From assembly GCF_050958605.1 (NCBI RefSeq), contig NZ_JBJHDO010000014.1, forward strand, positions 62,001-126,000: a stretch of 64,000 nt of DNA. Direction: 5' to 3'. Origin of the DNA: G016756615 sp050958605. GTDB lineage: Bacteria; Pseudomonadota; Alphaproteobacteria; Rhizobiales; Rhizobiaceae. Shown piece after piece: positions 42,462-50,382 of this stretch. The stretch's first letter is position 1, and every line of letters starts with the position of its first letter. Both the position numbers and the translations under genes were made by a program. The notes under the pieces are model-generated. The model did not search any database, was not told the DNA's origin, and saw only the letters and a program-made list of their open reading frames with translations.

Positions 42462-42914
42462 ATGGATCGGATCGACAGGAAACTCCTCAACCTTTTGCAA
42501 CGCGATGCGTCACGAACGAACGCCGACATGGCCGACGAGGTCGGGCTGTCTCCTTCAAGCTGCCTTCGCCGTATTCGAAGGCTGCGCCAGACGGGCTTCA
42601 TCGACCGGATTGTCGCGATCCTGAATCCCGCCAGGACCGGGCGCATGTTGAAGGCGCTGGTGACGGTCGAACTGAAGCTTCATGGGGAGCACCATATGCG
42701 CCGGTTTCTCGATCTCGCGATCAGAGAGGACGCGGTGGCGCAGGCTTATGCCGTTACAGGGGAAGCGGATGTCGTCTTGATTCTGCGCCTGCGCGATATG
42801 GAGGAATTCGACGCACTTTGCGACAGGCTGTTTCGGGACCAGACGAATGTTGCGCGGTTCTTCACCATGATGGTGATCCGTACCGCAAAGGACGAAACAA
42901 TAGTCCCCCTTTAA
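42462..42914 (+). CDS. Lrp/AsnC-family transcriptional regulator
   Basis: The 150-residue product has the AsnC helix-turn-helix (residues 2-60: DRIDRKLLNLLQRDASRTNADMADEVGLSPSSCLRRIRRLRQTGFI) and the RAM effector domain (HHMRRFLDLAIREDAVAQAYAVTGEADVVLILRLRDMEEFD). GGAAGGG precedes the ATG by 5 bases. It most likely controls the divergent membrane protein through the palindrome at 42404-42427. Confidence 0.93.
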   Translation: MDRIDRKLLNLLQRDASRTNADMADEVGLSPSSCLRRIRRLRQTGFIDRIVAILNPARTGRMLKALVTVELKLHGEHHMRRFLDLAIREDAVAQAYAVTGEADVVLILRLRDMEEFDALCDRLFRDQTNVARFFTMMVIRTAKDETIVPL

Positions 42915-42943
42915 TCAGCACGCAGTTGGCGTCCCCACGGTGA

Positions 42944-44176
42944 TTAGACCTTGTCGATCTCTCCTCGAATATGAGCAGCCTCGGCGACGGTGCCGGCCAG
43001 CGCGAGCGCCCTTTCGAGGGCGGCACGAGCGTCGTCGCGACGGCCGAGCTGCTTCAATAAGGCGCCTTTCACCCCATGGAAATGAAAGTAGCCGTCGAGC
43101 GCGTCGCCGAGCGGCGCGATCATGTCCAGCGCCGCTTCGGGTCCGGCGAGCCGCGCCACGGCCACGGCCCGGTTGAGAGTGACGACGGGCGAAGGCTGCA
43201 GCCTTTCGAGGGTCGCATAGAGCGCATCGATTTCGGCCCAGTCGGTTTCCTCCGCACGATGCGCCGCGGCATGAACGGCGGCGATAGCCGCCTGGATCTG
43301 GTAAGGACCGGGCCGGCGATGACGCATGGCCTTCTCGATCAGCACCGTCCCCTCGGCAATTAGTCCCGCATCCCAGAGCCTCCGGTCTTGATCCGCCAGG
43401 AGCACGATCGCTCCGTCAACGTCGAGCCGCGCGGGTGCCCGCGCATGCTGGAGAAGAAGCAGGGCCGTCAGCCCCATGATCTCGGCCTCGCCGGGAAAAA
43501 GTTCCAGCAGGAGCCGGGCCAGCCGGATCGCCTCCTCGCAGAGCGCACCGCGGATATGCGCCTCGCCGCCGCTCGCCGCATAGCCTTCGTTGAAGACGAG
43601 GTACACCATGGCCGCGACCACGCCGAGCCGTTCGGCCCGCTCGGCCGCATCAGGAGCGCCATAAGGCACAGAGGCGGCAGCCACCTTCCGCTTCGCGCGG
43701 GTGATGCGCTGCTCCATCGCGCTTTCGCCGACCAGGAAGGCGCGCGCGATCTCCTTGACCGAAAGGCCGGATACGACGCGCAACGCGAGCGCGATCTGCT
43801 GGGCGGCGGGCAGATCCGGATGACAGCAGATGAAGAGCAGGCGCAGCACATCGTCGCGGTAGTGCGCATCGTCGAGCCTTTCCGCCATCGTGGCCTCGGT
43901 GTCGCCGAGATCGGAGATCGACTCCTCTGGCGGCAGCGCCTCCTGCCTTGCGCGCCGCCGCGTCTCGTCGAGCGACGCGTTACGCCCGACGAAGATCAGC
44001 CATGCCGTCGGATCGCGTGGCGGACCCTTGACGGGCCAGGTCTTCAACGCGCGCAGCGATGCCTCCTGGAATGCTTCCTCAGCCAGATCGAGGTCGCGGA
44101 AATAGCGCAGCAGCGCGCCCACGACCCGGGGCCGCGCCGCCGCCACTCGACCCCCGATCCAGTCGAACTCGTTCAT
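42944..44176 (-). CDS. ECF sigma factor, ECF42-type with C-terminal extension
   Basis: The 410-residue product has sigma-2 (YFRDLDLAEEAFQEASLRALKTWP) and sigma-4 (LALRVVSGLSVKEIARAFLVGESAMEQRITRAKRKV) regions and a long C-terminal helical extension (DUF6596/TPR-like: MVYLVFNEGYAASGGEAHIRGALCEEAIRLARLL...). ECF42 factors lack an anti-sigma factor and neighbour YCII/DGPF proteins, as here: the start overlaps the YCII gene's stop by 4 bases. It is convergent with the Lrp-type gene. Confidence 0.9.
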   Translation of the reverse strand: MNEFDWIGGRVAAARPRVVGALLRYFRDLDLAEEAFQEASLRALKTWPVKGPPRDPTAWLIFVGRNASLDETRRRARQEALPPEESISDLGDTEATMAERLDDAHYRDDVLRLLFICCHPDLPAAQQIALALRVVSGLSVKEIARAFLVGESAMEQRITRAKRKVAAASVPYGAPDAAERAERLGVVAAMVYLVFNEGYAASGGEAHIRGALCEEAIRLARLLLELFPGEAEIMGLTALLLLQHARAPARLDVDGAIVLLADQDRRLWDAGLIAEGTVLIEKAMRHRRPGPYQIQAAIAAVHAAAHRAEETDWAEIDALYATLERLQPSPVVTLNRAVAVARLAGPEAALDMIAPLGDALDGYFHFHGVKGALLKQLGRRDDARAALERALALAGTVAEAAHIRGEIDKV

Positions 44177-44535
44177 GGCAGGGCGCCGCCTGGATTGTAT
44201 TCCTTGACGGGCCGCAGCTCGAGTCCGCCGCCCGGCATGTGGCTGGCGAATTCCTTCGCGGTTTCGAGCGCCTCCTCGAGATTGGCGGCGTCGAAGACCC
44301 AGAAGCCGAGCAGCGCTTCCTTGGTTTCGGCAAACGGCCCGTCCAGCACCATGGGCTGCGGTCCGCCGCGGATCGACATGGCAGCACTCGTCGGCATCAG
44401 GCGAAGGCTGGGACCGAGCCGGCCGGCGGCCTTGAGCCCGGACTCGGTGGCCCGGTGCCGGACCAGGATGGCATCTTCGTCCTCCTTGCGCCAAAGCGCG
44501 GAACCCGCCCCGTAGCAAAGCAGCGCAAAACGCAT
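44173..44535 (-). CDS. YCII-related (DGPF) protein
   Basis: The 120-residue protein has MRFALLCYGAGS, DGPFAETKEALLGFWVFDAANLEEALETAKEF and MPGGGLELRPV, the hallmarks of the YCII/DGPF dimeric alpha-beta family. These proteins co-occur with ECF41/42 sigma factors and are thought to be their partners or targets. It is the first gene of the pair and overlaps the sigma-factor gene at ATGA. Confidence 0.9.
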   Translation of the reverse strand: MRFALLCYGAGSALWRKEDEDAILVRHRATESGLKAAGRLGPSLRLMPTSAAMSIRGGPQPMVLDGPFAETKEALLGFWVFDAANLEEALETAKEFASHMPGGGLELRPVKEYNPGGALP

Positions 44536-44676
44536 CGTCACTTCCTCCCGTTTCTGCTCTCCAAGGACGTAGCATGGCAGGCCGCGCCGACAAGCGCCCG
44601 GTTTATTTTCCACCATGCTGTCGGAACAGCCTTCGCCCGTTCGTCCTCGGACAAACCGCAAGCAGGGAGAACAAGC

Positions 44677-45111
44677 ATGGAAAGCAAAACCGACAAGGCC
44701 GCGATCCGCGCCGTCATCGAAGGCATCGAGAAGGCCATGCACGAGAGGGATGCCCGCGCCGTGTTCGCGCACTACATTCCGGATGCCGTGATCTTCGACC
44801 TTGCGCCGCCGCTCGTCTCGGCCATGGGGACCGATCCCGCCAAGCTGGAAGCCTGGTTCGCGGGCTGGGAAGGACCGATCGACCGCGTGACGCGGGATCT
44901 CGTCGTCACGACCGACCGGGACTTCGCTTTTGCCCACGGCCTGTCCCGCACCTCGGCGACGACCAGGAACGGCGAGCGCGCGGTCTTCTGGACACGCTTC
45001 ACCATGGGGCTGAAACGCATCGGCGGTCGATGGAAGATCGTGCATGAGCACGAATCCGTGCCGTTCTATATGGACGGCAGCTTCCGCGCCGCGATCGACC
45101 TTGAGCCATGA
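44677..45111 (+). CDS. SnoaL-like/ketosteroid-isomerase-fold protein
   Basis: The 144-residue protein has the NTF2-fold pattern: AIRAVIEGIEKAMHERDARAVFAHYIPDAVIFDLAPPL, then DLVVTTDRDFAFAHGLSRTSATTRNGERAVFWTRFTMGLKRIGGRWKIVHEHESVPFYMD. Such proteins catalyse or bind diverse small substrates. It is the first of three plus-strand genes divergent from the sigma factor module, a typical ECF42 regulon neighbour. AGGGAGA precedes the ATG. Confidence 0.82.
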   Translation: MESKTDKAAIRAVIEGIEKAMHERDARAVFAHYIPDAVIFDLAPPLVSAMGTDPAKLEAWFAGWEGPIDRVTRDLVVTTDRDFAFAHGLSRTSATTRNGERAVFWTRFTMGLKRIGGRWKIVHEHESVPFYMDGSFRAAIDLEP

Positions 45112-45121
45112 GGAGGAAACA

Positions 45122-45409
45122 ATGAGCAGGATCGCCGTCGAAAACGTGAATCATCCCGGCTCCAAGAGACAGGTCGATGCCGTTCCCTATGAGGCCATGA
45201 GACGAGCCTACCTCGCCGTCCTGTCCTCGGCGCCGAATGGGCTGACTATCGAAGAAATCCGGGCCCGGCTCGGAACCCATCTGCCGCAGGAGATTTTCCC
45301 CGGCGGAGCCAAGGCCGGCTGGTGGGCCAAGACGGTCCAGCTCGATCTGGAGGCGAAAGGCATCATCCGCCGGCAGAAGACCCGTCCGATACGCCTTGTG
45401 AAGGCGTGA
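45122..45409 (+). CDS. Small winged-helix-like protein (DUF6958-like)
   Basis: The 95-residue basic protein contains YEAMRRAYLAVLSSAPNGLTIEEIRARLGTHLP and GGAKAGWWAKTVQLDLEAKGIIRRQKTRP, which looks like a winged-helix module; I associate it with DUF6958. It starts 10 bases after the SnoaL-like gene with GAGGAAAC upstream and is 18 bases before the VOC gene, so all three are one operon. Confidence 0.65.
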   Translation: MSRIAVENVNHPGSKRQVDAVPYEAMRRAYLAVLSSAPNGLTIEEIRARLGTHLPQEIFPGGAKAGWWAKTVQLDLEAKGIIRRQKTRPIRLVKA

Positions 45410-45427
45410 TTTCGAAGGGAGAGAAAG

Positions 45428-45805
45428 ATGTTGAGCAACAAGCAACCCGTCGCCACCGTGGCGGTGCGCGACCTCGACGCGGCGCGCCGCTTCTACGAAG
45501 ACAAGATCGGGCTCGCCGCGCCCAAGGAAGAGGAAGGGCCTGCCCTCAACTATCGGTGCGGCGCCTTCTCGCTGCTCGTCTACCAGTCGGATTACGCCGG
45601 CACCAACAAGGCGACCTCGGTGACCTGGATTGTCGGCGACGAGATCGGCGAGGTCGTTCGCAAGCTCGGCTCGAAGGGCGTCTCCTTCGAGCATTACGAC
45701 ATGCCCGACGTCGTCAGGGAAGGCGACGTCCATGTCTTCGGGCCGATCAAATCTGCCTGGTTCAAGGATCCCGACGGCAACATCCACGCGCTGGTGAATG
45801 GTTAG
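45428..45805 (+). CDS. VOC/glyoxalase-superfamily protein
   Basis: The 125-residue protein has two beta-alpha-beta-beta-beta repeats of the VOC fold: VATVAVRDLDAARRFYEDKIGL and WFKDPDGNIHALVNG with the metal-site Glu replaced by Ala/His region. Such proteins often act on electrophiles or carry resistance. Third gene of the operon beside the ECF42 module. Confidence 0.82.
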   Translation: MLSNKQPVATVAVRDLDAARRFYEDKIGLAAPKEEEGPALNYRCGAFSLLVYQSDYAGTNKATSVTWIVGDEIGEVVRKLGSKGVSFEHYDMPDVVREGDVHVFGPIKSAWFKDPDGNIHALVNG

Positions 45806-45862
45806 CTACACCTCGCCTGACCCGGCCAGCACGCATGTTCCTTGCGCGACTGTCCGGAAAGC

Positions 45863-47722
45863 TCAGGCAGGTGCCGGCGCTCCGGGACTGGATGTCATTG
45901 GCTTCGCCACCGCCTGAATGCCGTTCTCACGAAAGGCATTGTGCGCGGCTTTTAGCGCGGCGCGGCGGATCATGTATTGCTTGCCGGGCTTGGCCTTGAA
46001 TTTGGCTCGGATGATCAGGGTGCCGTCCTCGACCTCGGCTATGCCCTGGCTCTTGAACGGTTCCAGCAGATCTGGGGCAAGTTCCGGGTCGGCCGCAATC
46101 TCCTGGCCGATCTTCTTGAAGAGCTTGCGGACTTTTTCCACATCCGTGTCCAGTGCGAGGCGGAACGTCAGCTTTTCGACGACCCAGTCGCGGCTGAAAT
46201 TCTGGATCTCACCGATCTGGCTGTAGGGCACGGTCGCCAAAGCGCCGCGATGATGGCGCAGGGAAACCGACCTGATAGAGATCTTCTCTACAGTTCCCTT
46301 GGCAGTCGACGTTTCGATGTATTCGCCCAGGCGGAAGGCGTCGTCGATCAGGAAAAAAAGGCCGGACACCACGTCCTTGACCAAGGCTTGCGAGCCGAAG
46401 GCTATCGCGAGCCCAAAAACGCTGAGGCCCGTTATCAGCGGCCATACATTGACGCCGACCGACACCAGGATCGAAAGCAGCGCCAGCGCCAGAATGCCCG
46501 ACTTGCCGACCGCGCTCAGCAGCGGCACCAACGTGCCCAACCGTGAACGCGGGGCACCTTGTCCGTCCTCGTCATTACCGACCGCAGGCAGTTCCGCACG
46601 CAACGCGCGTCCCTTTACGGTGCCGACCATATTCCACAGAAAGGCCGCAACCAAGGCGATCAGCGCCCCTCCTGTCGCGCCCCTTGCTACCTCTCGCAGA
46701 TCTATGCCGAAGCCCGCCGCCAGCGGCGTTGCCCATAGCGTTCCGAGCATGGCGGTTATGATTACCAGGACCATGAAGCGGGCTGTCTGTCGCGCCGCCG
46801 CAATGGGGATGGAAATATCGGGTGATTCCATCCCTCGATGCGCCCAATTGCCGATCATCGCATCGAGGTGCGGCGTGGCGAGAAACATCAATGCGGTCAA
46901 CAGGACGGCCGATCCGCGGAGCGGCGCTCCCATTGTCAGAGCGGCCTGAGTGCTGAAAAACGTGATGATCAAGAACCCTATCACGATTGCGGGCCACGAT
47001 TTGGCAAGACGAGCGCGCCAGCGGCTTCTCGGGTGCGGACCGGCGACAGCGACGGCCATTGCGCGTTTGTGCCGCCATATCACCCACCCGAACAGCAGGT
47101 AGATCGGAATCGCCAAACCTGTTCGCATCAGGTCCCCCAGACCCGGCCCGACGGTCCAGAGCCGCAACGTCGCGATCAGCATAAGACCAATGATCGCGCA
47201 GCCGATGGCAAATGAGAGATCGCGCAGGAGCGCCGTCAAGTGGAAGGAGCGCTCCGGGAATTCGGCTCGCCGCGATCCCAGCAGCAGGGCTCTTACAGCG
47301 GCGAGTATGGCAATGCCGACAACTGTCACAATTGTCCAGAGTTGAAGGATTCTCGTCGGGAGCCCCGAAGCAGCGAGCAGCCGGGCAGCGATGAAGCCGA
47401 CCACAAGGGCTAGCAACGCAGCCACGATCCCCGCGACGAATCTGCGCCACGCGCCGCTTGCGGCAGTCGCCTTTCGGAACCGCCGATTGGCCAGGAGGAA
47501 AACGGCTGCGACAAGCGCAACAATCAAAACGATCTGGAACAGGAGCAGGAGGAGAGACGTCCCCCCGGCCAGAAGTGAAGCTCTCAGACTTTCGAACTCG
47601 GCCGGCACACCGTTCAAAGCGGCAACCCTGGCATACAGGCCGGCGACGAAGCGGTTGCCCAGTTGTTCGAGGCTCGAAATAACAGACGTGACGTCCGCAA
47701 CCGTTGTGGTCTCGTCGTTCAC
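45863..47722 (-). CDS. MscS-family mechanosensitive channel
   Basis: The 619-residue membrane protein has about ten N-terminal helices and a C-terminal MscS core: pore helix GLSVFGLAIAFGSQALVKDVVSGLFFLIDDAFRLGEYIE, then the beta domain RSVSLRHHRGALATVPYSQIGEIQNFSRD. It is larger than MscS itself and similar in layout to YbiO-type channels. It opens on membrane tension to release solutes. It is transcribed alone. Confidence 0.9.
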   Translation of the reverse strand: MNDETTTVADVTSVISSLEQLGNRFVAGLYARVAALNGVPAEFESLRASLLAGGTSLLLLLFQIVLIVALVAAVFLLANRRFRKATAASGAWRRFVAGIVAALLALVVGFIAARLLAASGLPTRILQLWTIVTVVGIAILAAVRALLLGSRRAEFPERSFHLTALLRDLSFAIGCAIIGLMLIATLRLWTVGPGLGDLMRTGLAIPIYLLFGWVIWRHKRAMAVAVAGPHPRSRWRARLAKSWPAIVIGFLIITFFSTQAALTMGAPLRGSAVLLTALMFLATPHLDAMIGNWAHRGMESPDISIPIAAARQTARFMVLVIITAMLGTLWATPLAAGFGIDLREVARGATGGALIALVAAFLWNMVGTVKGRALRAELPAVGNDEDGQGAPRSRLGTLVPLLSAVGKSGILALALLSILVSVGVNVWPLITGLSVFGLAIAFGSQALVKDVVSGLFFLIDDAFRLGEYIETSTAKGTVEKISIRSVSLRHHRGALATVPYSQIGEIQNFSRDWVVEKLTFRLALDTDVEKVRKLFKKIGQEIAADPELAPDLLEPFKSQGIAEVEDGTLIIRAKFKAKPGKQYMIRRAALKAAHNAFRENGIQAVAKPMTSSPGAPAPA

Positions 47723-48004
47723 GATTCACCCCTTCGGCCCCTACTGAGCCAGTCCCGGCGGGTGCTCGGATCTGTAGCGCTATCCAGCGCCAGAACGTCG
47801 TACAAATCAAGCTTTTCTGTACGACAATCCAAGCCGCCCGGCTCTTCGCCGAGACAAGGTGCGCACCGCACAACAAGGTTCAGCTACAGTTCGTGCGCCA
47901 CTCATTCGACACTCCAGGCGTCAGCGTCGCGCTTCCCGAAAATCGGTTCCGATTTTCGGGCCGATGCCGTAGACGTCGCGCAAATGCGATCAAATGACAG
48001 GCGT
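47723..48004. other. Spacer between the MscS channel and an unknown gene
   Basis: The 282 bases contain the 26-base hairpin at 47935-47960 and a probable MscS promoter at the left end. No coding region is supported. Confidence 0.5.
47935..47960. repeat. Perfect palindromic repeat
   Basis: Arms CCCGAAAATCGG (47935-47946) and CCGATTTTCGGG (47949-47960) form a perfect 12-bp stem with a 2-base loop, followed by CCGATGCCGTAG. The same tail sequence occurs at about 39215-39226. This is a second class of small palindromic repeat in the window. Confidence 0.7.
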
Positions 48005-48313
48005 TCAAAGCTGGTCGTTGTAAGGCATCTTCGTCTGCGCGACCGTCCTGGCGAGCTGCGAGAAGGACGGAACGCCGGTCTCCGACTGGGCGAGGTTCGC
48101 CGATTGCAGGAAGCGGATCGGAAAACAGACTGCATCGCGGTTCGCCGGCGACATGTCCTCGTAGAGGCGCTCCTCTCCGGTGACGCTGGCCTCGGCCCGA
48201 CGCAGGGCCTCGTCGATCTCGTCGATGGTGAGCAGCCCCTTATGCACGAGCACGTTGTTGATCGAGGCGATGGCCATCAACAGGCCTTCCAGTTGCAGAT
48301 TGGCGACGTTCAT
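48005..48313 (-). CDS. Small protein of unknown function
   Basis: The 102-residue product starts MNVANLQLEGLLMAIASINNVLVHKGLLTIDEIDEALRRAEASVTGEERLYEDMSPANRDAVCFPIRFLQSANL. No signal peptide is clear. It is helical and soluble; I do not recognise the family. It is 43 bases from the GntR gene on the same strand, downstream of it, so it may be co-transcribed with it. Confidence 0.65.
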   Translation of the reverse strand: MNVANLQLEGLLMAIASINNVLVHKGLLTIDEIDEALRRAEASVTGEERLYEDMSPANRDAVCFPIRFLQSANLAQSETGVPSFSQLARTVAQTKMPYNDQL

Positions 48314-48355
48314 GGATTTGGGCTCCCGTTCCGCTGATAACGCCCACCGTCCCCC

Positions 48356-49354
48356 TCAGTTTCGCAGACGCTCCAGATAAGGCAACGGGTCGGGTTGCGG
48401 TCCGACCGCGATCGCTCCGACCCGGGCAATCGCACGGTCGCGCGACTGGCGCAGATGATTCTCCAGGGCGCGCGCCGCCCCCTCGACGCGGTCGGCCTGC
48501 AGCAACTCGATCACCTCGAGATGTTCGGGCAGAAAAGGTTCGCTGTCGAACATGCGCGCCGTCCAGCGATAGAGGAAATGATGCGCGATCAACAGCGATT
48601 GCGGGAGCGTGATCGCCTGCATCAGGGCAGTGTTCGCGCAATGGCCGAGCAGAGTGACATGCAAGTCTCGCTCGAGCTGGTCGAGAACGGAGCCGTCGAT
48701 CTCACGCGCTCTTGCGGTGGCGTCCTCCAGATTGGCGCGCAAGGCGGGCAGCAGGTCTTCCGGAAGGCGGGGCGCGGCCTTCCTCAGTGCCACGGGCTCC
48801 AGCAGCCAGCGCAGTTCGTAGAGCTCGCCGACGTGACTGGGCGTGAGGGCGGGCGCATACCAGCGGCCGCTCTCGTCCTTGCGTACGATGCCGCGCTGCT
48901 GCAGCCGCGCCACCACGTCGCGCGCCACGGTCCGGCTCACGCCGTAGTGGCGGGCGAGCAGGGCCTCGTTGACGCGCCAGGAAGCGAAGGAGGTCCGAGC
49001 CACGATCTCGCCTTCGACCTCGCCATGGATGCGCTCCCAGCTCGATTGCGAAACCAGTCGAAGCTCTTCCTCGCCGCCGCGGCGCGCGGGATTGCCGGTA
49101 CCAGTTGCGCCGACACCCGGCTTGACGGCGAAGCCACGACCTGCGGTCTTTTCGACGAGGCCGGCCTCAGCGAGCGCGGCAAGCGCCTGACGGGCGGGAG
49201 CGCGGCTCACCCCGAATTGCGCCGCGACCGAGGTTTCGGTGAGCGTCTGGCCCGGCCGAAGAGCTCCCTCCCCGATCTGCTCGGCCAGGATTTCAAAAGC
49301 ACGCTGGTAAAGACGTGGTGACGATCCCAGGCCGGGGTTCTTCTGCTGGTCCAT
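48356..49354 (-). CDS. GntR regulator with two winged-helix domains and FCD domain
   Basis: The 332-residue protein carries two GntR winged helices in tandem: residues about 15-78 (LRPGQTLTETSVAAQFGVSRAPARQALAALAEAGLVEKTAGRG) and 105-165 (RVNEALLARHYGVSRTVARDVVARLQQRGIVRKDESG), then an FCD effector domain (LTPSHVGELYELRWLLEPVALRKAAPRL..., HLEVIELLQADRVEGAARALENHL). One winged helix is the norm for the FadR group. The start at 49354 is chosen because GGCGGAAAGC precedes it. It is divergent from the SDR-TRAP operon. Confidence 0.85.
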   Translation of the reverse strand: MDQQKNPGLGSSPRLYQRAFEILAEQIGEGALRPGQTLTETSVAAQFGVSRAPARQALAALAEAGLVEKTAGRGFAVKPGVGATGTGNPARRGGEEELRLVSQSSWERIHGEVEGEIVARTSFASWRVNEALLARHYGVSRTVARDVVARLQQRGIVRKDESGRWYAPALTPSHVGELYELRWLLEPVALRKAAPRLPEDLLPALRANLEDATARAREIDGSVLDQLERDLHVTLLGHCANTALMQAITLPQSLLIAHHFLYRWTARMFDSEPFLPEHLEVIELLQADRVEGAARALENHLRQSRDRAIARVGAIAVGPQPDPLPYLERLRN

Positions 49355-49397
49355 GCTTTCCGCCTTCACGCCCTTTCGTCGTTTGGCGTCCAGCCTA

Positions 49398-49485
49398 AAG
49401 CATGTCTCCCGAAAGTGTGCAGCGGTTTCGGGAAAAAGACATGCGCTAAATCAAGAACCTATGGCGCGTCGCGTGAATCCTTTCA
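49398..49485 (+). repeat. Nested-palindrome intergenic repeat, copy 2
   Basis: Positions 49398-49445 repeat 202-249 base for base, in the same orientation, with hairpin arms GCATGTC/GACATGC and CCCGAAA/TTTCGGG. The similarity continues, with small gaps, into a further palindrome near 49466-49496. The copies are about 49 kb apart. Confidence 0.82.
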
Positions 49486-49587
49486 CGCGACGCGCTGTAG
49501 AACAATGTTGCCGGGCCGGGGAGGTCGGCCGGCCGAGATCCGAACCTCACGAATGCGTCTTGCCAAGGATTGCAACTTGCGTCTAGT

Positions 49588-49614
49588 GTGCACATTGTAC
49601 GGTCCAATGTACAC
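49588..49614. promoter_or_regulatory. 27-base palindromic operator of the SDR-TRAP operon
   Basis: Arms GTGCACATTG (49588-49597) and CAATGTACAC (49605-49614) match at nine of ten positions around a 7-base centre. It lies 25 bases before the SDR ATG and is the only strong palindrome of its kind in the divergent spacer; the double winged-helix GntR protein is the likely ligand. Confidence 0.65.
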
Positions 49615-49638
49615 AATAGACGCACGGGAGGAAAGGCG

Positions 49639-50382
49639 ATGGGAGGCCGCCTCGAGGGCAAGACGGCGTTCGTGACGGGCGCCGGCCAGGGTATCGGGCG
49701 ATCGGTCTCCCTCGCCTTCGCGCGAGAAGGCGCGCTGGTTTTCGCCGCGAGCCGGACCGGATCGAAGATGGCGGACCTTCCGCGGCTGGCGCCGGCCATT
49801 CGCCCGATCGAGCTCGACGTGACGGATGGCGACGCGGTAGCCAGCGCCATCGAGGAATGCGGGTCCCTGGACATCCTTTTCAACTGCGCCGGCTGGGTGC
49901 ATGACGGCACGATTCTCGACTGCGACATCGCCGATTGGCGAGCGAGCTTCGAGCAGAATGTCGGTTCGATCTACAACACCATCCGCGCAACCCTCCCCGG
50001 CATGATCACCCGCGGCAGCGGTTCGATCGTCAACGTCGCCTCCGTGGCTTCCAGTCTGACAGGCGTGCCGAGGCGCGCGGCCTATGGCGCGAGCAAGGCG
50101 GCGGTGATCGGGCTTACCAAGGCCGTGGCGCGCGACTTCATCCGCTCCGGCGTGCGCTGCAACGTGCTCTGCCCAGGCACGACCGACACGCCATCCCTGG
50201 AAACCCGCATCGCTGCAACCGGCAAGCCCGAGGAAACGCGACGCGCCTTCACGGAACGCCAGCCCATCGGCAGGCTCGGCACCGTCGACGAGATCGCGGC
50301 CGCCGCGGTCTACCTGGCGGGAGACGAATCCGCCTTCACCACGGGAACGGTGATGGTCGTGGATGGAGGCCAGACATTGTGA
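49639..50382 (+). CDS. Short-chain dehydrogenase/reductase
   Basis: The 247-residue protein is a classical SDR: TGAGQGIGRSVSLAFAREGAL, LFNCAGW, catalytic Ser in ASVASSLTG and YGASKAAVIGLTKAVARDF, ending TGTVMVVDGGQTL. Start ATG 49639 follows GGAGGAAAGGCG. It is the first gene of an operon with an Ldh2-type dehydrogenase and a TRAP transporter; stop and next start overlap as GTGA. Confidence 0.9.
   Translation: MGGRLEGKTAFVTGAGQGIGRSVSLAFAREGALVFAASRTGSKMADLPRLAPAIRPIELDVTDGDAVASAIEECGSLDILFNCAGWVHDGTILDCDIADWRASFEQNVGSIYNTIRATLPGMITRGSGSIVNVASVASSLTGVPRRAAYGASKAAVIGLTKAVARDFIRSGVRCNVLCPGTTDTPSLETRIAATGKPEETRRAFTERQPIGRLGTVDEIAAAAVYLAGDESAFTTGTVMVVDGGQTL

Larger units (their letters stand above)
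49355..49638. other. Divergent spacer between the GntR gene and the TRAP operon
   Basis: The 284 bases contain repeat copy 2 (49398-49485) and the palindromic operator 49588-49614. No gene is supported; short frames have no ribosome-binding site. Confidence 0.55.
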
